64,000 nt of DNA from Salinimicrobium flavum (GCF_042684505.1 NZ_JBHULT010000013.1:1-64000); one strand, 5' to 3'. Shown: positions 17,830 to 27,646, counted from the first letter of the stretch. Notes: generated from the sequence alone by a model not told the origin. Numbers and translations are program-made.

Positions 17830-19875
17830 ATGAATAAGATTGTCAGCAAGCTACTTCTTCTGATATTTCTGGGGTGCGGGGTAAATATCACGGCACAGGA
17901 AGAAGCACCTTCATTGATAAGAGTTGGGATCTACCACAATCCTCCCAAAGTGTTCATTAATGAACAGGGAAAAGCTGACGGAATCTTTATTGATATTCTT
18001 GATTGTATCCTGAAAGATGAAAATCTGCAAGTAAAATATGTTCCCGGAAGATGGGAGGAGTTGACAGAGATGCTTTCCCGGGGAAAGATCGATGTGCTTC
18101 CTGATGTAGCCTTTTCTAAGGAACGTGATTCCCTGTTCACTTTTAATTCTTTACCCGTACTTAACTCCTGGCTTGAGGCTTATACCCGTAAGGACAACAG
18201 GATCTATACCCTGGCAGGTCTTGAAAACAAAAAAATAGGGGTTCTTAACGGCTCCGTACAGGAGGATTTCTTCAGGGGTTACATTAAAGAGAACCTAGAC
18301 CTCAAGTACGAGATAAAGGCATACCCGGGGTATCCACAATCTGTCCGTGCTTTAAAATCGGGGGAAATTGAAGTACTGATCGCTTCCAGGTTCTTCTATT
18401 TTTCGAAGTTCTCAGAAAAAATGATCAGCCCCACCGGGATCATCTTCCGGCCTTCGGAACTGTATTTTGCTTTCCCAAAACAAGTGGACCCGGTTCTGAC
18501 AGAAATTTTCGACAGGAAACTTGCCCAGCTTAAAAATGATCCACACTCCGAATATTATGGTATCCTTCATTCCTGGTTCGACCCTGTACTTCGAACCGGA
18601 ATTCCTCCCTATGTACTCTGGCTCCTTGTGACCATCATAATACTTCTCCTGATCATAATTGCTTTCACACTCCTGTTACGGTATCAGGTAAAGCTGAAAA
18701 CACGAGCGCTTTGGCAAAAGAACCGGCAGCTCACGCTGGCGAAAGAAAAAGCTGAAGAAAATGAACGGCTCAAGACAATTTTTCTGCAGAACATGTCGCA
18801 TGAGATCCGCACCCCTATGAACGGGATCATTGGATTCCTCAACCTCCTAAAGGAACCTGACCTTGATTCTGATTCCCGGCAGAAGTATATTGACATAGTC
18901 AACAAAAGCGGAAAAAGATTGCTGGCCACCATTAATAACATAATAGAAATCTCCAAGATCGATTCCAGGCAAATAGCCGTTCATTATTCTGAAGTTGATA
19001 TCTTTGAGGTGACCGATTTTTACTTCCATTTCTTTCATCAACAGGCTGAGGAAAAAAAATTGCAGCTAAAACTCTCTGTCAATCTTGGGGAAGAAGATTC
19101 ACCGGTAATTACCGATAAGTTCATTCTGGATAATATACTGACAAACCTCCTTAATAATGCCATTAAATTCACCACTAAAGGATTTATAGAATTCGGAGTT
19201 TACCGGGAGGAGGAAATGCTGGTCTTTTACGTCAAAGATACAGGGGTGGGAATACCGGAGGAGCGCCAGGAAGCGATTTTTGAACGTTTTGTGCAGGCCA
19301 ATCTTAATATAACCCGGCCGCATGAAGGTTCTGGACTGGGTCTCGCTATCGTAAAGGCATACGTGGAAGTTTTGAAGGGCAAACTTTGGCTGGAATCTCA
19401 TCCCGGAAAAGGCACCACCTTCTTTTTTTCTATCCCTTTCATCCCTGCCAAAAAGGAAGATTTCCCCATAGATTCCGATAAGGAAATGCCCGAAGTATCC
19501 GGAGAAAAAATTAAGATGTTGATCGCCGAAGATGATAACATAAGTTATTTATTCATTCAGCAATTATTAAACAAGCCCGAAATCACTCTTTTGCGGGCAA
19601 AAGATGGAAAACAGGTGATCGACCTCGCCAAAGAAAATCCCGATCTTTCCCTTATCCTGATGGACATAAAGATGCCCGTGCTCAATGGGATAGATGCTAC
19701 CAAAAAAATAAGGGAATTTAATCCCCTGGTACCTATCATCGCCCAAAGTGCCTACTCTTCCCCCGGAGACCAGGAAAAAGCTTTTGAAGCAGGCTGCAAT
19801 GATTACATCACCAAACCTATAAGTAAAAAACGTTTATTGAGCCTTATACATAAGTTCTCCGGTAGCTTTATCTGA
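17830..19875 (+). CDS. Hybrid sensor histidine kinase with periplasmic solute-binding domain
   Basis: 681 residues. Signal peptide (1-22), then an SBP_bac_3-type domain (about 28-250; RVGIYHNPPKVF, GIFIDILDCI), as in amino-acid ABC binding proteins and BvgS/EvgS-like sensors. A transmembrane helix (about 261-283) and short coiled coil lead to HisKA with H324 (NMSHEIRTPMNG), HATPase (NNAIKF, KDTGVGIP, GSGLGLAIVKAY) and a receiver domain with D612 and K662. No HPt domain or response-regulator gene is adjacent, so the phosphate acceptor is elsewhere or the attached receiver is the output. Ligand unknown. Confidence 0.9.
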   Translation: MNKIVSKLLLLIFLGCGVNITAQEEAPSLIRVGIYHNPPKVFINEQGKADGIFIDILDCILKDENLQVKYVPGRWEELTEMLSRGKIDVLPDVAFSKERDSLFTFNSLPVLNSWLEAYTRKDNRIYTLAGLENKKIGVLNGSVQEDFFRGYIKENLDLKYEIKAYPGYPQSVRALKSGEIEVLIASRFFYFSKFSEKMISPTGIIFRPSELYFAFPKQVDPVLTEIFDRKLAQLKNDPHSEYYGILHSWFDPVLRTGIPPYVLWLLVTIIILLLIIIAFTLLLRYQVKLKTRALWQKNRQLTLAKEKAEENERLKTIFLQNMSHEIRTPMNGIIGFLNLLKEPDLDSDSRQKYIDIVNKSGKRLLATINNIIEISKIDSRQIAVHYSEVDIFEVTDFYFHFFHQQAEEKKLQLKLSVNLGEEDSPVITDKFILDNILTNLLNNAIKFTTKGFIEFGVYREEEMLVFYVKDTGVGIPEERQEAIFERFVQANLNITRPHEGSGLGLAIVKAYVEVLKGKLWLESHPGKGTTFFFSIPFIPAKKEDFPIDSDKEMPEVSGEKIKMLIAEDDNISYLFIQQLLNKPEITLLRAKDGKQVIDLAKENPDLSLILMDIKMPVLNGIDATKKIREFNPLVPIIAQSAYSSPGDQEKAFEAGCNDYITKPISKKRLLSLIHKFSGSFI

Positions 19876-20301
19876 AAAAGATGAAATTTAATTAACTTCC
19901 TTATTTTTCACTACTATTATCAATCTATTGACTACAGAAGAAAAACAGGCCGGGACCGAAGAATGATCCTTCCGCATCCTTTTTTCTGTAAAATGCACCA
20001 TAAAATTTTAAGAAATCAGGAAGAGGTTGAATGCTACCCTGGTCTAAAACCGACTCTCACTCCTGCTGTAAAATTTACTGCCTGGAAATCAACAGGTAAA
20101 AGTTTTTATTGTTCAAATTAATCTTCGGAAACATCTCCAAGGGTGCAGGAGGAGAACTTAAAATTCGGTTAAAGAACCCGGGAGATTTCTCAAACTTGGG
20201 TTAAACTTCTGTCAATTATGAACTCAATCTATCCAATGCAGTAGTTTTGGGCCGCAGCCTCTGCTGCTGTAGAAATATGTGTAATGTCTTAAAAAGATCA
20301 C
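19876..20301. other. Intergenic stretch without recognisable gene
   Basis: Between the hybrid kinase and the small ORF at 20302 I see no frame of convincing length on either strand, no terminator with a T-run and no clear promoter. It may be decayed coding sequence, but I found no residual protein similarity. Confidence 0.5.
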
Positions 20302-20421
20302 ATGATAAGGAAACTGATTTACGAAAAATATAACCGTCTTTGCTATCAGGAAAAGTCAATGTTTGCCATCATTCTTATCCTGGCTGTTATTCTTTCGGCT
20401 ATTTTAAGTGCAGATTTTTAG
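20302..20421 (+). CDS. Possible 39-residue single-pass membrane peptide
   Basis: ATG 20302 opens a frame of 39 codons (MIRKLIYEKYNRLCYQEKSM and then a hydrophobic segment) ending at TAG 20421. A basic, polar N-terminal half is followed by one transmembrane helix rich in I, L, A and V, ending in SADF. This is a plausible small membrane protein, but there is no family I recognise and no strong promoter. It converges on ligA, ending six bases from the ligA stop. Confidence 0.35.
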   Translation: MIRKLIYEKYNRLCYQEKSMFAIILILAVILSAILSADF

Positions 20422-20427
20422 AGCTCG

Positions 20428-22419
20428 CTAATCCAGCATTTTCAGAAATTTTTCTTCATTAATAATGGGAATCCCCAGTCCTTCAGCTTTTGCAAGTTTG
20501 CTGGGGCCCATATTCTCACCTGCAACCACATACCCGGTTTTTGAAGAGATCGAACCGGAGACCTTGCCTCCATTGTCTTCAATTAGTTTTTTCAGCTCAT
20601 TTCGGGACATATTAAAAACTCCTGATACCACAAAGGTCTGTCCTTCCAGCTTATTGGTTTGGTTTGCCAGTTTTTCCGCAGAGATCTCCAGCTGCAATCC
20701 GTACCCTTTAAGACGCTCAATATTTTCAATGTTTTCTTCGGAAGCAAAGAATTCAACCACACTTTCTGCGATCCTGCTACCTATCTCATCAACATTCTCC
20801 AGTTCCTGTTGGGAAGCTTTCTTTAACGCATCAATATTCTTGAAATGCCTTGCCAGTTTTTTTGCCACTGTCTCCCCCACGTATCTTATTCCCAGGGCGA
20901 ACAGCACCCGTTCAAACGGAATTTTTTTTGAATTCTGTATCCCGGAGATCAGATTTTCAGCAGATTTTTCTGCCATACGTTCCAGGGGCAAAATTTGCTC
21001 TTTTTTAAGCTCATACAGGTCGGCATAGTTGCCTATCAAACCTTCATTAACCAGTAAAGCTACCGTTTCCCCACCCAGGCCTTCTATATCCATGGCCTTT
21101 CGGGAAATAAAATGCTGAATGCGGCCAATGATCTGGGGTGGGCACCCATTGAAATTAGGGCAGTAATGCATTGCTTCCCCTTCATTTCGCACCAATGGTG
21201 TATCACATTCAGGACACCGGCTAATATATTTTGTAGGCTCAGAATGTGGATCCCTTTTTTTAAAATTCACCCCTACGATCTTGGGGATGATCTCTCCTCC
21301 TTTTTCCACATAGACCTCGTCCCCTTCCCTAATGTCCAGTTTCTCTATCTGGTCTGCATTGTGTAAGGAAGCCCTTTTGACTACCGTACCTCCCAGTTGA
21401 ACAGGATCGAGATTGGCCACCGGAGTGATCGCACCGGTCCTTCCCACCTGGTAAGTGATCTTTTTAAGTTTGGTCGCCGCCTGCTCTGCCTGGAATTTGT
21501 AGGCCATCGCCCACCGTGGAGCCTTGGCAGTATATCCTAACTCATCCTGTTGATGCAGATCATTTACCTTTACCACCACCCCATCAGTCTCATAGGGCAG
21601 GTCATGACGGTGTTTATCCCAATAATTTATGTAGGCCAGGACCTCTTTAAGATCTTTGGCCAAAACAGCTTCTTCAGGAACCTTAAAACCCCAGGATCTC
21701 GCCTTTTCAAGACTTTCAAATTGTGTTTTTATTCCAAGATTGTTTCCTTTAATACCATATAGCAGGCAATCAAGGGGTCTCCTGGCAACTTCGGCGCTGT
21801 CCTGTAATTTCAGACTGCCCGAGGCCGTATTTCGCGGATTCGCATAAGGTTCTTCTCCTGCCTCAACCCGGGCTGCATTAAGATGTGCAAAACCTTCATA
21901 TGGCAGCACAATCTCCCCGCCTATCTCAAATTTTGGAGGATAATCGCCCTGTAATTTAAGAGGGACCGAGCGTATAGTCCTTACATTATTGGTAACATCA
22001 TCCCCCTGCACCCCGTCGCCCCGGGTAACGGCCTGCTTAAACCGGCCTTTTTCATAGATAAGATTAATAGAAGCCCCGTCATATTTTAATTCACAGGTAT
22101 AATTTACTTCCCCGTCCACCTGCTTCCTTATCCTTTTTTCCCAATTTTCGAGGTCTTCCTGAGAATACGAATTATCCAGTGAATACATGCGATGTTCATG
22201 AACAACCGTAGCAAAATTCTTGGTGACGGCACCTCCTACCCGCAGGGTTGGGGAATTGTCATCATGAAATTCGGGATGATCTTCCTCCAGCTTCTGTAAC
22301 TCCTTTAATTTTTGATCAAAGTCATAATCAGATATCTCCGGTTTATCCAGCACATAATAAAGATAATTATGGTGGTGCAGTTCTTCCCGCAGCGCTTTTA
22401 TTTTTTCTTCGGCCTTCAT
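20428..22419 (-). CDS. ligA: NAD-dependent DNA ligase LigA
   Basis: 663 residues, normal for LigA, which seals nicks using NAD. The adenylated lysine is K112 in ELKYDGAS (most LigA proteins have KLDG, so Y is a mild variant). The OB fold, the zinc finger (CPECDTP and YCPNFNGCPP), the helix-hairpin-helix region (about 470-580) and a C-terminal BRCT domain (about 588-663) are all present. It overlaps the VOC gene by four bases and is the last gene of the prmC-VOC-ligA unit. Confidence 0.96.
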   Translation of the reverse strand: MKAEEKIKALREELHHHNYLYYVLDKPEISDYDFDQKLKELQKLEEDHPEFHDDNSPTLRVGGAVTKNFATVVHEHRMYSLDNSYSQEDLENWEKRIRKQVDGEVNYTCELKYDGASINLIYEKGRFKQAVTRGDGVQGDDVTNNVRTIRSVPLKLQGDYPPKFEIGGEIVLPYEGFAHLNAARVEAGEEPYANPRNTASGSLKLQDSAEVARRPLDCLLYGIKGNNLGIKTQFESLEKARSWGFKVPEEAVLAKDLKEVLAYINYWDKHRHDLPYETDGVVVKVNDLHQQDELGYTAKAPRWAMAYKFQAEQAATKLKKITYQVGRTGAITPVANLDPVQLGGTVVKRASLHNADQIEKLDIREGDEVYVEKGGEIIPKIVGVNFKKRDPHSEPTKYISRCPECDTPLVRNEGEAMHYCPNFNGCPPQIIGRIQHFISRKAMDIEGLGGETVALLVNEGLIGNYADLYELKKEQILPLERMAEKSAENLISGIQNSKKIPFERVLFALGIRYVGETVAKKLARHFKNIDALKKASQQELENVDEIGSRIAESVVEFFASEENIENIERLKGYGLQLEISAEKLANQTNKLEGQTFVVSGVFNMSRNELKKLIEDNGGKVSGSISSKTGYVVAGENMGPSKLAKAEGLGIPIINEEKFLKMLD

Positions 22420-23081
22420 TTAGGTTGTAATGTATCGTTTTTGAAAACAGCGCTAAAGCTTGCTTGTTCCCTGGTTAGGCTTATTTCAAAGGGAGAGGCA
22501 AAAGCCTTAACTCCCGTGGGTATCCAGTCCTTTTCGTTCCTGTTTATGATGATAAAGAGGCCTTCATCGTCTCCGGAAGCACAAAATCTTTCATAGTCAC
22601 CACTGAATTTTTCAATGCCAAAATTAGTGTTCAAAAACCGGAATTTCTCCTCCACATTCTCTGTAGCCAAACCTATTTCACTTATTCCCAATATGCTATC
22701 TGCTGAAAATTCTTCGGAAACCGGCGGAAAAAGATCCCTGCGGGAGATAAATTCCAAAATGTTTTTATCGGCATCATAAAAATATACTGATTTTGCCTTC
22801 CAGGCAGGAAAATCAACTATCCTGTTTCCGTCATCCTCCAGGATCTCGAGTTTTTCTTCCAGCCATGACAGCGCCTTCTCCTCCTGCTGCGCAGGGATGT
22901 GAAAAGCAATATGGTATGGTGTGGCCGAAGGTTCCTGCTCCATTTCGAGCACAGAATACCCCAGATGAATTATAATAGTAGTGTCGGAAACTTTTTTTAC
23001 CGGAAGCCCAAGTATCTTCTCGTAGAAATCCAGCTGCCTCTCAAGGTTTGAGGTGAATATTTTAAGGTGATCTATTTTCAT
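22416..23081 (-). CDS. VOC (glyoxalase/bleomycin-resistance fold) family protein
   Basis: 221 residues with two beta-alpha-beta-beta-beta modules (about 1-115 and 130-215), starting MKIDHLKIFTSNLERQLDFYEKIL, typical of glyoxalase-like metalloenzymes. The second module is degenerate. Possible metal ligands are H4, H84-type histidines and E residues of FISRR/EFIS, but no specific reaction can be assigned. It is sandwiched by four-base overlaps between prmC and ligA. Confidence 0.8.
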   Translation of the reverse strand: MKIDHLKIFTSNLERQLDFYEKILGLPVKKVSDTTIIIHLGYSVLEMEQEPSATPYHIAFHIPAQQEEKALSWLEEKLEILEDDGNRIVDFPAWKAKSVYFYDADKNILEFISRRDLFPPVSEEFSADSILGISEIGLATENVEEKFRFLNTNFGIEKFSGDYERFCASGDDEGLFIIINRNEKDWIPTGVKAFASPFEISLTREQASFSAVFKNDTLQPK

Positions 23082-23929
23082 CGTTTAATACCTTTGAGCA
23101 TGCGGTCTACCCCGAAAATATCCTTTTTTAAGCTGGTAATGAAATTTTTTTCAATCAAAAGTTTTTCGGTTTCCGGGCCCAGGTACTGATTGATCTCAAA
23201 ATAAAGATGTCCACCCTGTTTTAACGACCGGGCGGCAAGTCGGGTGATCTGCCGGTAGAAAAGTAGAGGATCCTCATCTTTCACATAAAGTGCGGTTTCC
23301 GGTTCATGTTCCAGGACATTGCGATGCATATCTCTTTTTTCAAGTTCCCGCACGTAAGGCGGATTTGAAACTATGATATCAAAGTTCTCTTTCAGACTTT
23401 CCGTTTTCAGAATGTCTTTTGGAAGAAATTCTACCTTTACTCTATTAAGTTCTGCATTTCCCATTGCGACCTCCAAAGCCTTTTCAGAAATATCAATTGC
23501 CGTCACCCTTGCCCAGGGTAGGTTTTTGGCCAGGGAGATAGCAATACAACCGCTACCCGTGCCAATATCCAGGATCTTGATTTCCTTTTTCCCCTGTTCC
23601 TTGAGATCCTCCAGGATCCACTGCACCAGCTCCTCTGTTTCCGGCCTGGGAATAAGTACCTCTGAATTTACCCTGAATTTTAGTCCGAAAAATTCTGTTC
23701 CCCCAATGATATATTGAATGGGAACATGTTGCTTCAAACGATCCAGGGCTTCCCCGAATTTCCGGAATTCGGTGTCAGAAAGAACTTTTTGAGGCTGCAG
23801 TGCAAGATCCAACCGTGACATTTTGAGATATTCGTTTGCCAGGATATTAAAGAAGGAACTGGTCTCCTCTTTGGAATATTCTCCTTCAAGAGTCTCAAAA
23901 AAGTGTTTTTTAAAAACGGTTACCGTCAT
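23078..23929 (-). CDS. prmC: Peptide chain release factor N5-glutamine methyltransferase
   Basis: 283 residues. The SAM-binding motif is DIGTGSGCIAISLA, and the catalytic NPPY motif is in VSNPPYVRE. PrmC methylates the Gln of the GGQ loop of RF1 and RF2. The N-terminal helical domain (about 1-85) that recognises release factors is complete. It begins the prmC-VOC-ligA unit; the start is ATG 23929. Confidence 0.93.
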   Translation of the reverse strand: MTVTVFKKHFFETLEGEYSKEETSSFFNILANEYLKMSRLDLALQPQKVLSDTEFRKFGEALDRLKQHVPIQYIIGGTEFFGLKFRVNSEVLIPRPETEELVQWILEDLKEQGKKEIKILDIGTGSGCIAISLAKNLPWARVTAIDISEKALEVAMGNAELNRVKVEFLPKDILKTESLKENFDIIVSNPPYVRELEKRDMHRNVLEHEPETALYVKDEDPLLFYRQITRLAARSLKQGGHLYFEINQYLGPETEKLLIEKNFITSLKKDIFGVDRMLKGIKR

Positions 23930-23956
23930 TGAATCGACAATTATAAGCTAATAGAT

Positions 23957-24442
23957 CTAAAGGTCCCTTATCATCCATACCGGGCAGTTATAGTGCCCCG
24001 TATCCCCCATGGGTTTGTCAAGTGACCTGAATCCACTGCGGGCATAAAGTCTCTGCGCGTGCTCCATATAAGGCATGGTCTCCAGATAGCATTTTTCGTA
24101 ACCCTGCTCCTTTGCAAATTCAAGACACTTTTGCATCATTTCGGCCCCGGCACCTTTCCCACGGATCTGTGGCAGAAAATACATTTTTTGAAGTTCACAG
24201 ATATTCTCCTTTGAATTGGCCAGGGGCGCGATCCCTGCGCCCCCAATGATCTTTCCTGACTCCTCCACTACGAAATATGCCATTTTCGGCTTGTCATATT
24301 CGGCATACATATTATCAAGGGAAGCATCTTCATAGGCAGTTCCCACTTTTGGGACTCCCATTTCTACCAGTACACTTTGCACTACATTTTTAACCTGTTG
24401 GTTATCTTTGGGTTGGATCTCCCGTATTTTATAGCTGTTCAT
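23957..24442 (-). CDS. GNAT family N-acetyltransferase
   Basis: 161 residues with one GNAT fold. The acetyl-CoA pyrophosphate loop is LPQIRGKGAGAEMMQ (a Q/RxxGxG/A variant) near residue 90, followed by GYEKCYLETMPYM. The substrate is unknown. It is divergent from ribD, with 28 bases between starts. Confidence 0.85.
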   Translation of the reverse strand: MNSYKIREIQPKDNQQVKNVVQSVLVEMGVPKVGTAYEDASLDNMYAEYDKPKMAYFVVEESGKIIGGAGIAPLANSKENICELQKMYFLPQIRGKGAGAEMMQKCLEFAKEQGYEKCYLETMPYMEHAQRLYARSGFRSLDKPMGDTGHYNCPVWMIRDL

Positions 24443-24458
24443 TCTGTGTTTTAAATAC

Positions 24459-24466
24459 TATTTTTG
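24459..24466 (+). promoter_or_regulatory. -7 promoter element for ribD
   Basis: TATTTTTG matches TAnnTTTG exactly. The GTG start of ribD comes after four bases (24467-24470), so the transcript should be leaderless or nearly so. Confidence 0.55.
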
Positions 24467-24470
24467 TGGC

Positions 24471-25532
24471 GTGAAGATACACGAAAAATACATAAATCGC
24501 TGTATTCAACTGGCGCAAAACGGGCTGGGCCGTACCTATCCCAATCCTGTGGTAGGCAGCGTCATTGTTCATAAAGACAGGATAATTGGAGAAGGCTGGC
24601 ACCGCAAAGCGGGAGAACCTCATGCAGAGGTAAATGCGGTGAATTCTGTAAAAGACAAGAGCCTTTTGAAGACTTCTGTCATTTATGTAAGTCTCGAACC
24701 TTGCAGCCATTATGGTAAAACTCCGCCCTGCAGTAATCTTATCATAGACAGCGGGATCAAAAAAGTGGTCATTGGTACTGTTGACCCATTTTCTGAAGTC
24801 TCAGGAAAAGGGATCAAAAAGCTTTTTGACGCAGGCTGTGAAGTCATCGTTGGTGTGCGGGAAGCGGCTTGTCGTGACCTGAATAAACGTTTCTTCACCT
24901 TTCACACTAAGAACCGCCCATACGTCATCTTAAAATGGGCAGAAAGCGCAGACCGGTTTTTAAGTCCCGTTCCTCAAAGCATTACTAACGACGAAGAAAA
25001 GAGGCTGCCGGTTTGGATCTCCACTAATTACTCAAAACAACTGGTGCACAAGTGGCGGTCTGAAGAGCAGGCCATTTTGGTAGGCACAAATACCGCAGTG
25101 GCCGATAATCCAAAACTGAACACCCGGCTCTGGGCAGGGAATGATCCTGTAAGGGTAGTATTAGACAGGCAGCTACGTATTCCAAAGGACTCCCATTTAT
25201 TCGATGACAGTATCAAAACCCTTATCCTCTCTGAAAATTCTTCGGAAAGAAGAAGTTCTGAAAATGTGATTTTCGAGACAGTAGATTTTAGCAGGGAGCT
25301 TCCGGTACAGATTTGTGAAATACTTTATAAACACGAGATCCAGTCGGTTATCATTGAAGGTGGCAGGCAGACACTTCAGGCATTCATTGATGCAAACTGC
25401 TGGGATGAAGCACGGGTTTTTACGGGAAAAGTGCATTTCAAAGAGGGAACGAAAGCTCCGGATCTTTCCGGAAGGCTTCTCTCCCAGGAAATCATCTCTT
25501 CAGACATTTTAAAAATTTACAGTAATGATTAA
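24471..25532 (+). CDS. ribD: Bifunctional riboflavin deaminase/reductase RibD
   Basis: 353 residues with a GTG start; the alignment of EKYINRCIQLAQNG with the family N-terminus leaves no later start. The deaminase domain (1-145) has zinc ligands H51, C78 and C87 and catalytic E53 in PHAEVNAV and PCSHYGKTPPC. The reductase domain (about 150-353) reduces the ribosyl group with NADPH. These are the second and third steps of riboflavin synthesis. Its end overlaps the HAD gene by eight bases. Confidence 0.95.
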   Translation: MKIHEKYINRCIQLAQNGLGRTYPNPVVGSVIVHKDRIIGEGWHRKAGEPHAEVNAVNSVKDKSLLKTSVIYVSLEPCSHYGKTPPCSNLIIDSGIKKVVIGTVDPFSEVSGKGIKKLFDAGCEVIVGVREAACRDLNKRFFTFHTKNRPYVILKWAESADRFLSPVPQSITNDEEKRLPVWISTNYSKQLVHKWRSEEQAILVGTNTAVADNPKLNTRLWAGNDPVRVVLDRQLRIPKDSHLFDDSIKTLILSENSSERRSSENVIFETVDFSRELPVQICEILYKHEIQSVIIEGGRQTLQAFIDANCWDEARVFTGKVHFKEGTKAPDLSGRLLSQEIISSDILKIYSND

Positions 25533-26133
25533 AAATATCATTTTTGACTTTGGGGATGTTTTCCTTGATCTGGACAAGACGGCTACCATACGAGAGTTAG
25601 AACGTCTTGAGGCAAAAGAACTTTCCGAAGAAATATTGGAGAACAACCGCAAGTATGAAAAAGGCCTTATCACTTCAGAAGAGATCATAGATTGCTATTG
25701 CAGTACTTTCCCCCGACTTTCAAAAGAAGATTTCACAAGCTCATGGAATGCCATGTTGCTAAGATTCCCCGAACACCGGTTGCGTTTTTTGCAGCAGCTG
25801 GCTAAAGAGGGAAAATATAAACTCATTTTGTTAAGCAATACCAATGACATTCATATTGAGTGGGTGAAGCAGAATATTCCCTTTTTTGAAGAATTCAGGA
25901 AGTCATTTGATGCCTTTTACCTTTCACAGGAGATCAATCTTAGAAAACCCGATCATTCTATTTATGAATTTGTTTTAAAACAACATAACCTTAATCCTGA
26001 AGAAACGCTGTTCATTGATGACACCCCGGAAAACACTGCCGCGGCAGCCGAGTTGAACATTCACACCTGGAATATTGATCCTGCCAAAGAGGATGTAGTA
26101 GATCTGTTCCGCGTTAAAAAGGAAATGTTTTGA
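25525..26133 (+). CDS. HAD-superfamily hydrolase
   Basis: 202 residues of the class I HAD type. Motif I is IFDFGDVFLDLD (the nucleophile Asp in DFGDV), motif II LLSNTND, motif III K in RKPDHSIY and motif IV FIDDTPEN. The substrate is not readable; because it overlaps ribD, a role as the riboflavin-pathway phosphatase that removes phosphate from the RibD product is an attractive inference, unproven. Confidence 0.88.
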   Translation: MIKNIIFDFGDVFLDLDKTATIRELERLEAKELSEEILENNRKYEKGLITSEEIIDCYCSTFPRLSKEDFTSSWNAMLLRFPEHRLRFLQQLAKEGKYKLILLSNTNDIHIEWVKQNIPFFEEFRKSFDAFYLSQEINLRKPDHSIYEFVLKQHNLNPEETLFIDDTPENTAAAAELNIHTWNIDPAKEDVVDLFRVKKEMF

Positions 26134-26996
26134 TTTACCTGCTACTAAGCGTACTCTCCTCCAGTGTGATCTTTGTGATCTTCAAGCTATACAACCGCTT
26201 TGGCGTCAATACGCTGCAGGCTATAATCTTTAATTATTTCATCGCTTTTTCTGCAGGAATGATAATAGATGACCAGCCGCTTGATCTTCAAAGGATCCCG
26301 GGAGAGACCTGGTTTCCGGGCACGGTCATCCTTGGTTTTCTCTTTATCGCCGTATTCTACCTGGCGGCGCTGACCACCCAGCGCAGCGGCCTCTCGGTAG
26401 TTTCGGTGGCCACCAAAATGTCGGTTGCCATTCCTGTTCTCTTCGGAATATTTCTCTACAACGAAAGTACGGGATTCATTAAAGTCATCGGGATCATTCT
26501 GGCTTTGGTGGCGGTTTACCTCACCTCAATTAAAAAGAAGGAAGGGATTGCCATTCGAAAAAGGAACCTGATCTTTCCCCTGCTGGTCTTCTTCGGAAGC
26601 GGAATAATTGACACCACCCTTAAATATCTTGAAACGACTTATGTGGCTGAAGTTGACGTAGCCCTTTTCTCCTCCACTATCTTTGCCATTGCCGGCTGTA
26701 TTGGATCTGCAATTTTGCTGTTCCAGGGTATAAGAGGAACTTTAAAGGTGAACTTTAAGAACATCCTGGGCGGGATAGCCCTGGGAATCCCGAATTTCTT
26801 TTCCATCTATTTCCTGGTAATGGCGTTAAGAAGTGAGGGAGTGGAAAGCTCAGTCATCTTCCCCCTGAATAATGTAGCCATTGTTATGGTTTCTACCTTT
26901 TTAGGGCTCCTGCTCTTCAAGGAACGTATGCTGACAAAGAACTGGATAGGGATCTTACTTGCAGTGATCAGTATCATTCTCATCGCAACTACATAA
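26130..26996 (+). CDS. EamA/DMT-family transporter
   Basis: 288 residues starting at TTG 26130, which overlaps the HAD stop by four bases (TTGA). Ten hydrophobic segments form two five-helix halves, as in drug/metabolite transporters; SIIFPLNNVAIVMVSTF-like and the NYFIAFSAG stretches are typical. Direction and substrate unknown. Position after ribD and a phosphatase raises the possibility of flavin or precursor transport, but this is only context. Confidence 0.82.
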   Translation: MIYLLLSVLSSSVIFVIFKLYNRFGVNTLQAIIFNYFIAFSAGMIIDDQPLDLQRIPGETWFPGTVILGFLFIAVFYLAALTTQRSGLSVVSVATKMSVAIPVLFGIFLYNESTGFIKVIGIILALVAVYLTSIKKKEGIAIRKRNLIFPLLVFFGSGIIDTTLKYLETTYVAEVDVALFSSTIFAIAGCIGSAILLFQGIRGTLKVNFKNILGGIALGIPNFFSIYFLVMALRSEGVESSVIFPLNNVAIVMVSTFLGLLLFKERMLTKNWIGILLAVISIILIATT

Positions 26997-26999
26997 GTA

Positions 27000-27617
27000 A
27001 TGGAAGAGCCAAAGGACACTTATAAGACCCTGACGAAAGATTCTCCCGAAGTCCTTTTTAAGGACAAGAACAGTAAATTCTACGGATATGCTTTTCCGGT
27101 GACTTCAGAAGAGGAAGTCAAAGAACATCTGGAGGACCTGAAAAAGAAGCATCATGCCGCAAGGCACTGGTGCTATGCCTGGCAACTTGGAAAAGAGGAC
27201 TACCAGTACAGGGCAAATGATGACGGCGAACCTTCAAACTCTGCCGGGATGCCCATCTATGGCCAGATCCAGTCATTTGAAGTGACCAATGTCCTGATTG
27301 TGGTGGTAAGGTATTTTGGAGGGGTGAAACTGGGTGTGGGCGGACTCATTAATGCGTATAAAACGGCGGCACAAATGGCCCTCGAAGCTTCTAATATTGT
27401 AGAGCACACTATAGACAAAAGATTCGAGATCGCCTTTGATTATCCAGAAATGAACAAGGTGATGCGGGTGATCAAGGAAAATAACCTGAATGTACTGGAG
27501 CAAAAACTGGAACTGGATTGTAGGATCCTGATCTCAGTTAGAAAAAAGGAAGCCGAAAGGATCTATGAAAAATTTGATGCAACTTATAAAGTCAAAATTT
27601 CAGAGCTGGAGGATTAA
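27000..27617 (+). CDS. YigZ/IMPACT family protein
   Basis: 205 residues. The N-terminal UPF0029 domain contains the hallmark NDDGEPSNSAGMP and VVVRYFGGVKLGVGGL motifs; the C-terminal DUF1949 domain follows (about 135-205). Family members may influence translation or bind nucleotides, but the biochemical activity is not settled. It follows the transporter by three bases and ends the ribD operon; no hairpin is seen in the 29 bases to the convergent thioesterase gene. Confidence 0.9.
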   Translation: MEEPKDTYKTLTKDSPEVLFKDKNSKFYGYAFPVTSEEEVKEHLEDLKKKHHAARHWCYAWQLGKEDYQYRANDDGEPSNSAGMPIYGQIQSFEVTNVLIVVVRYFGGVKLGVGGLINAYKTAAQMALEASNIVEHTIDKRFEIAFDYPEMNKVMRVIKENNLNVLEQKLELDCRILISVRKKEAERIYEKFDATYKVKISELED

Positions 27618-27646
27618 AACCTGTACTACTTAAAAAAAAATTCAGA

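Noticed and set aside
19876..20301. Remnant of a decayed gene
   Set aside because: All six frames are broken by stops and no residual family motif could be read.
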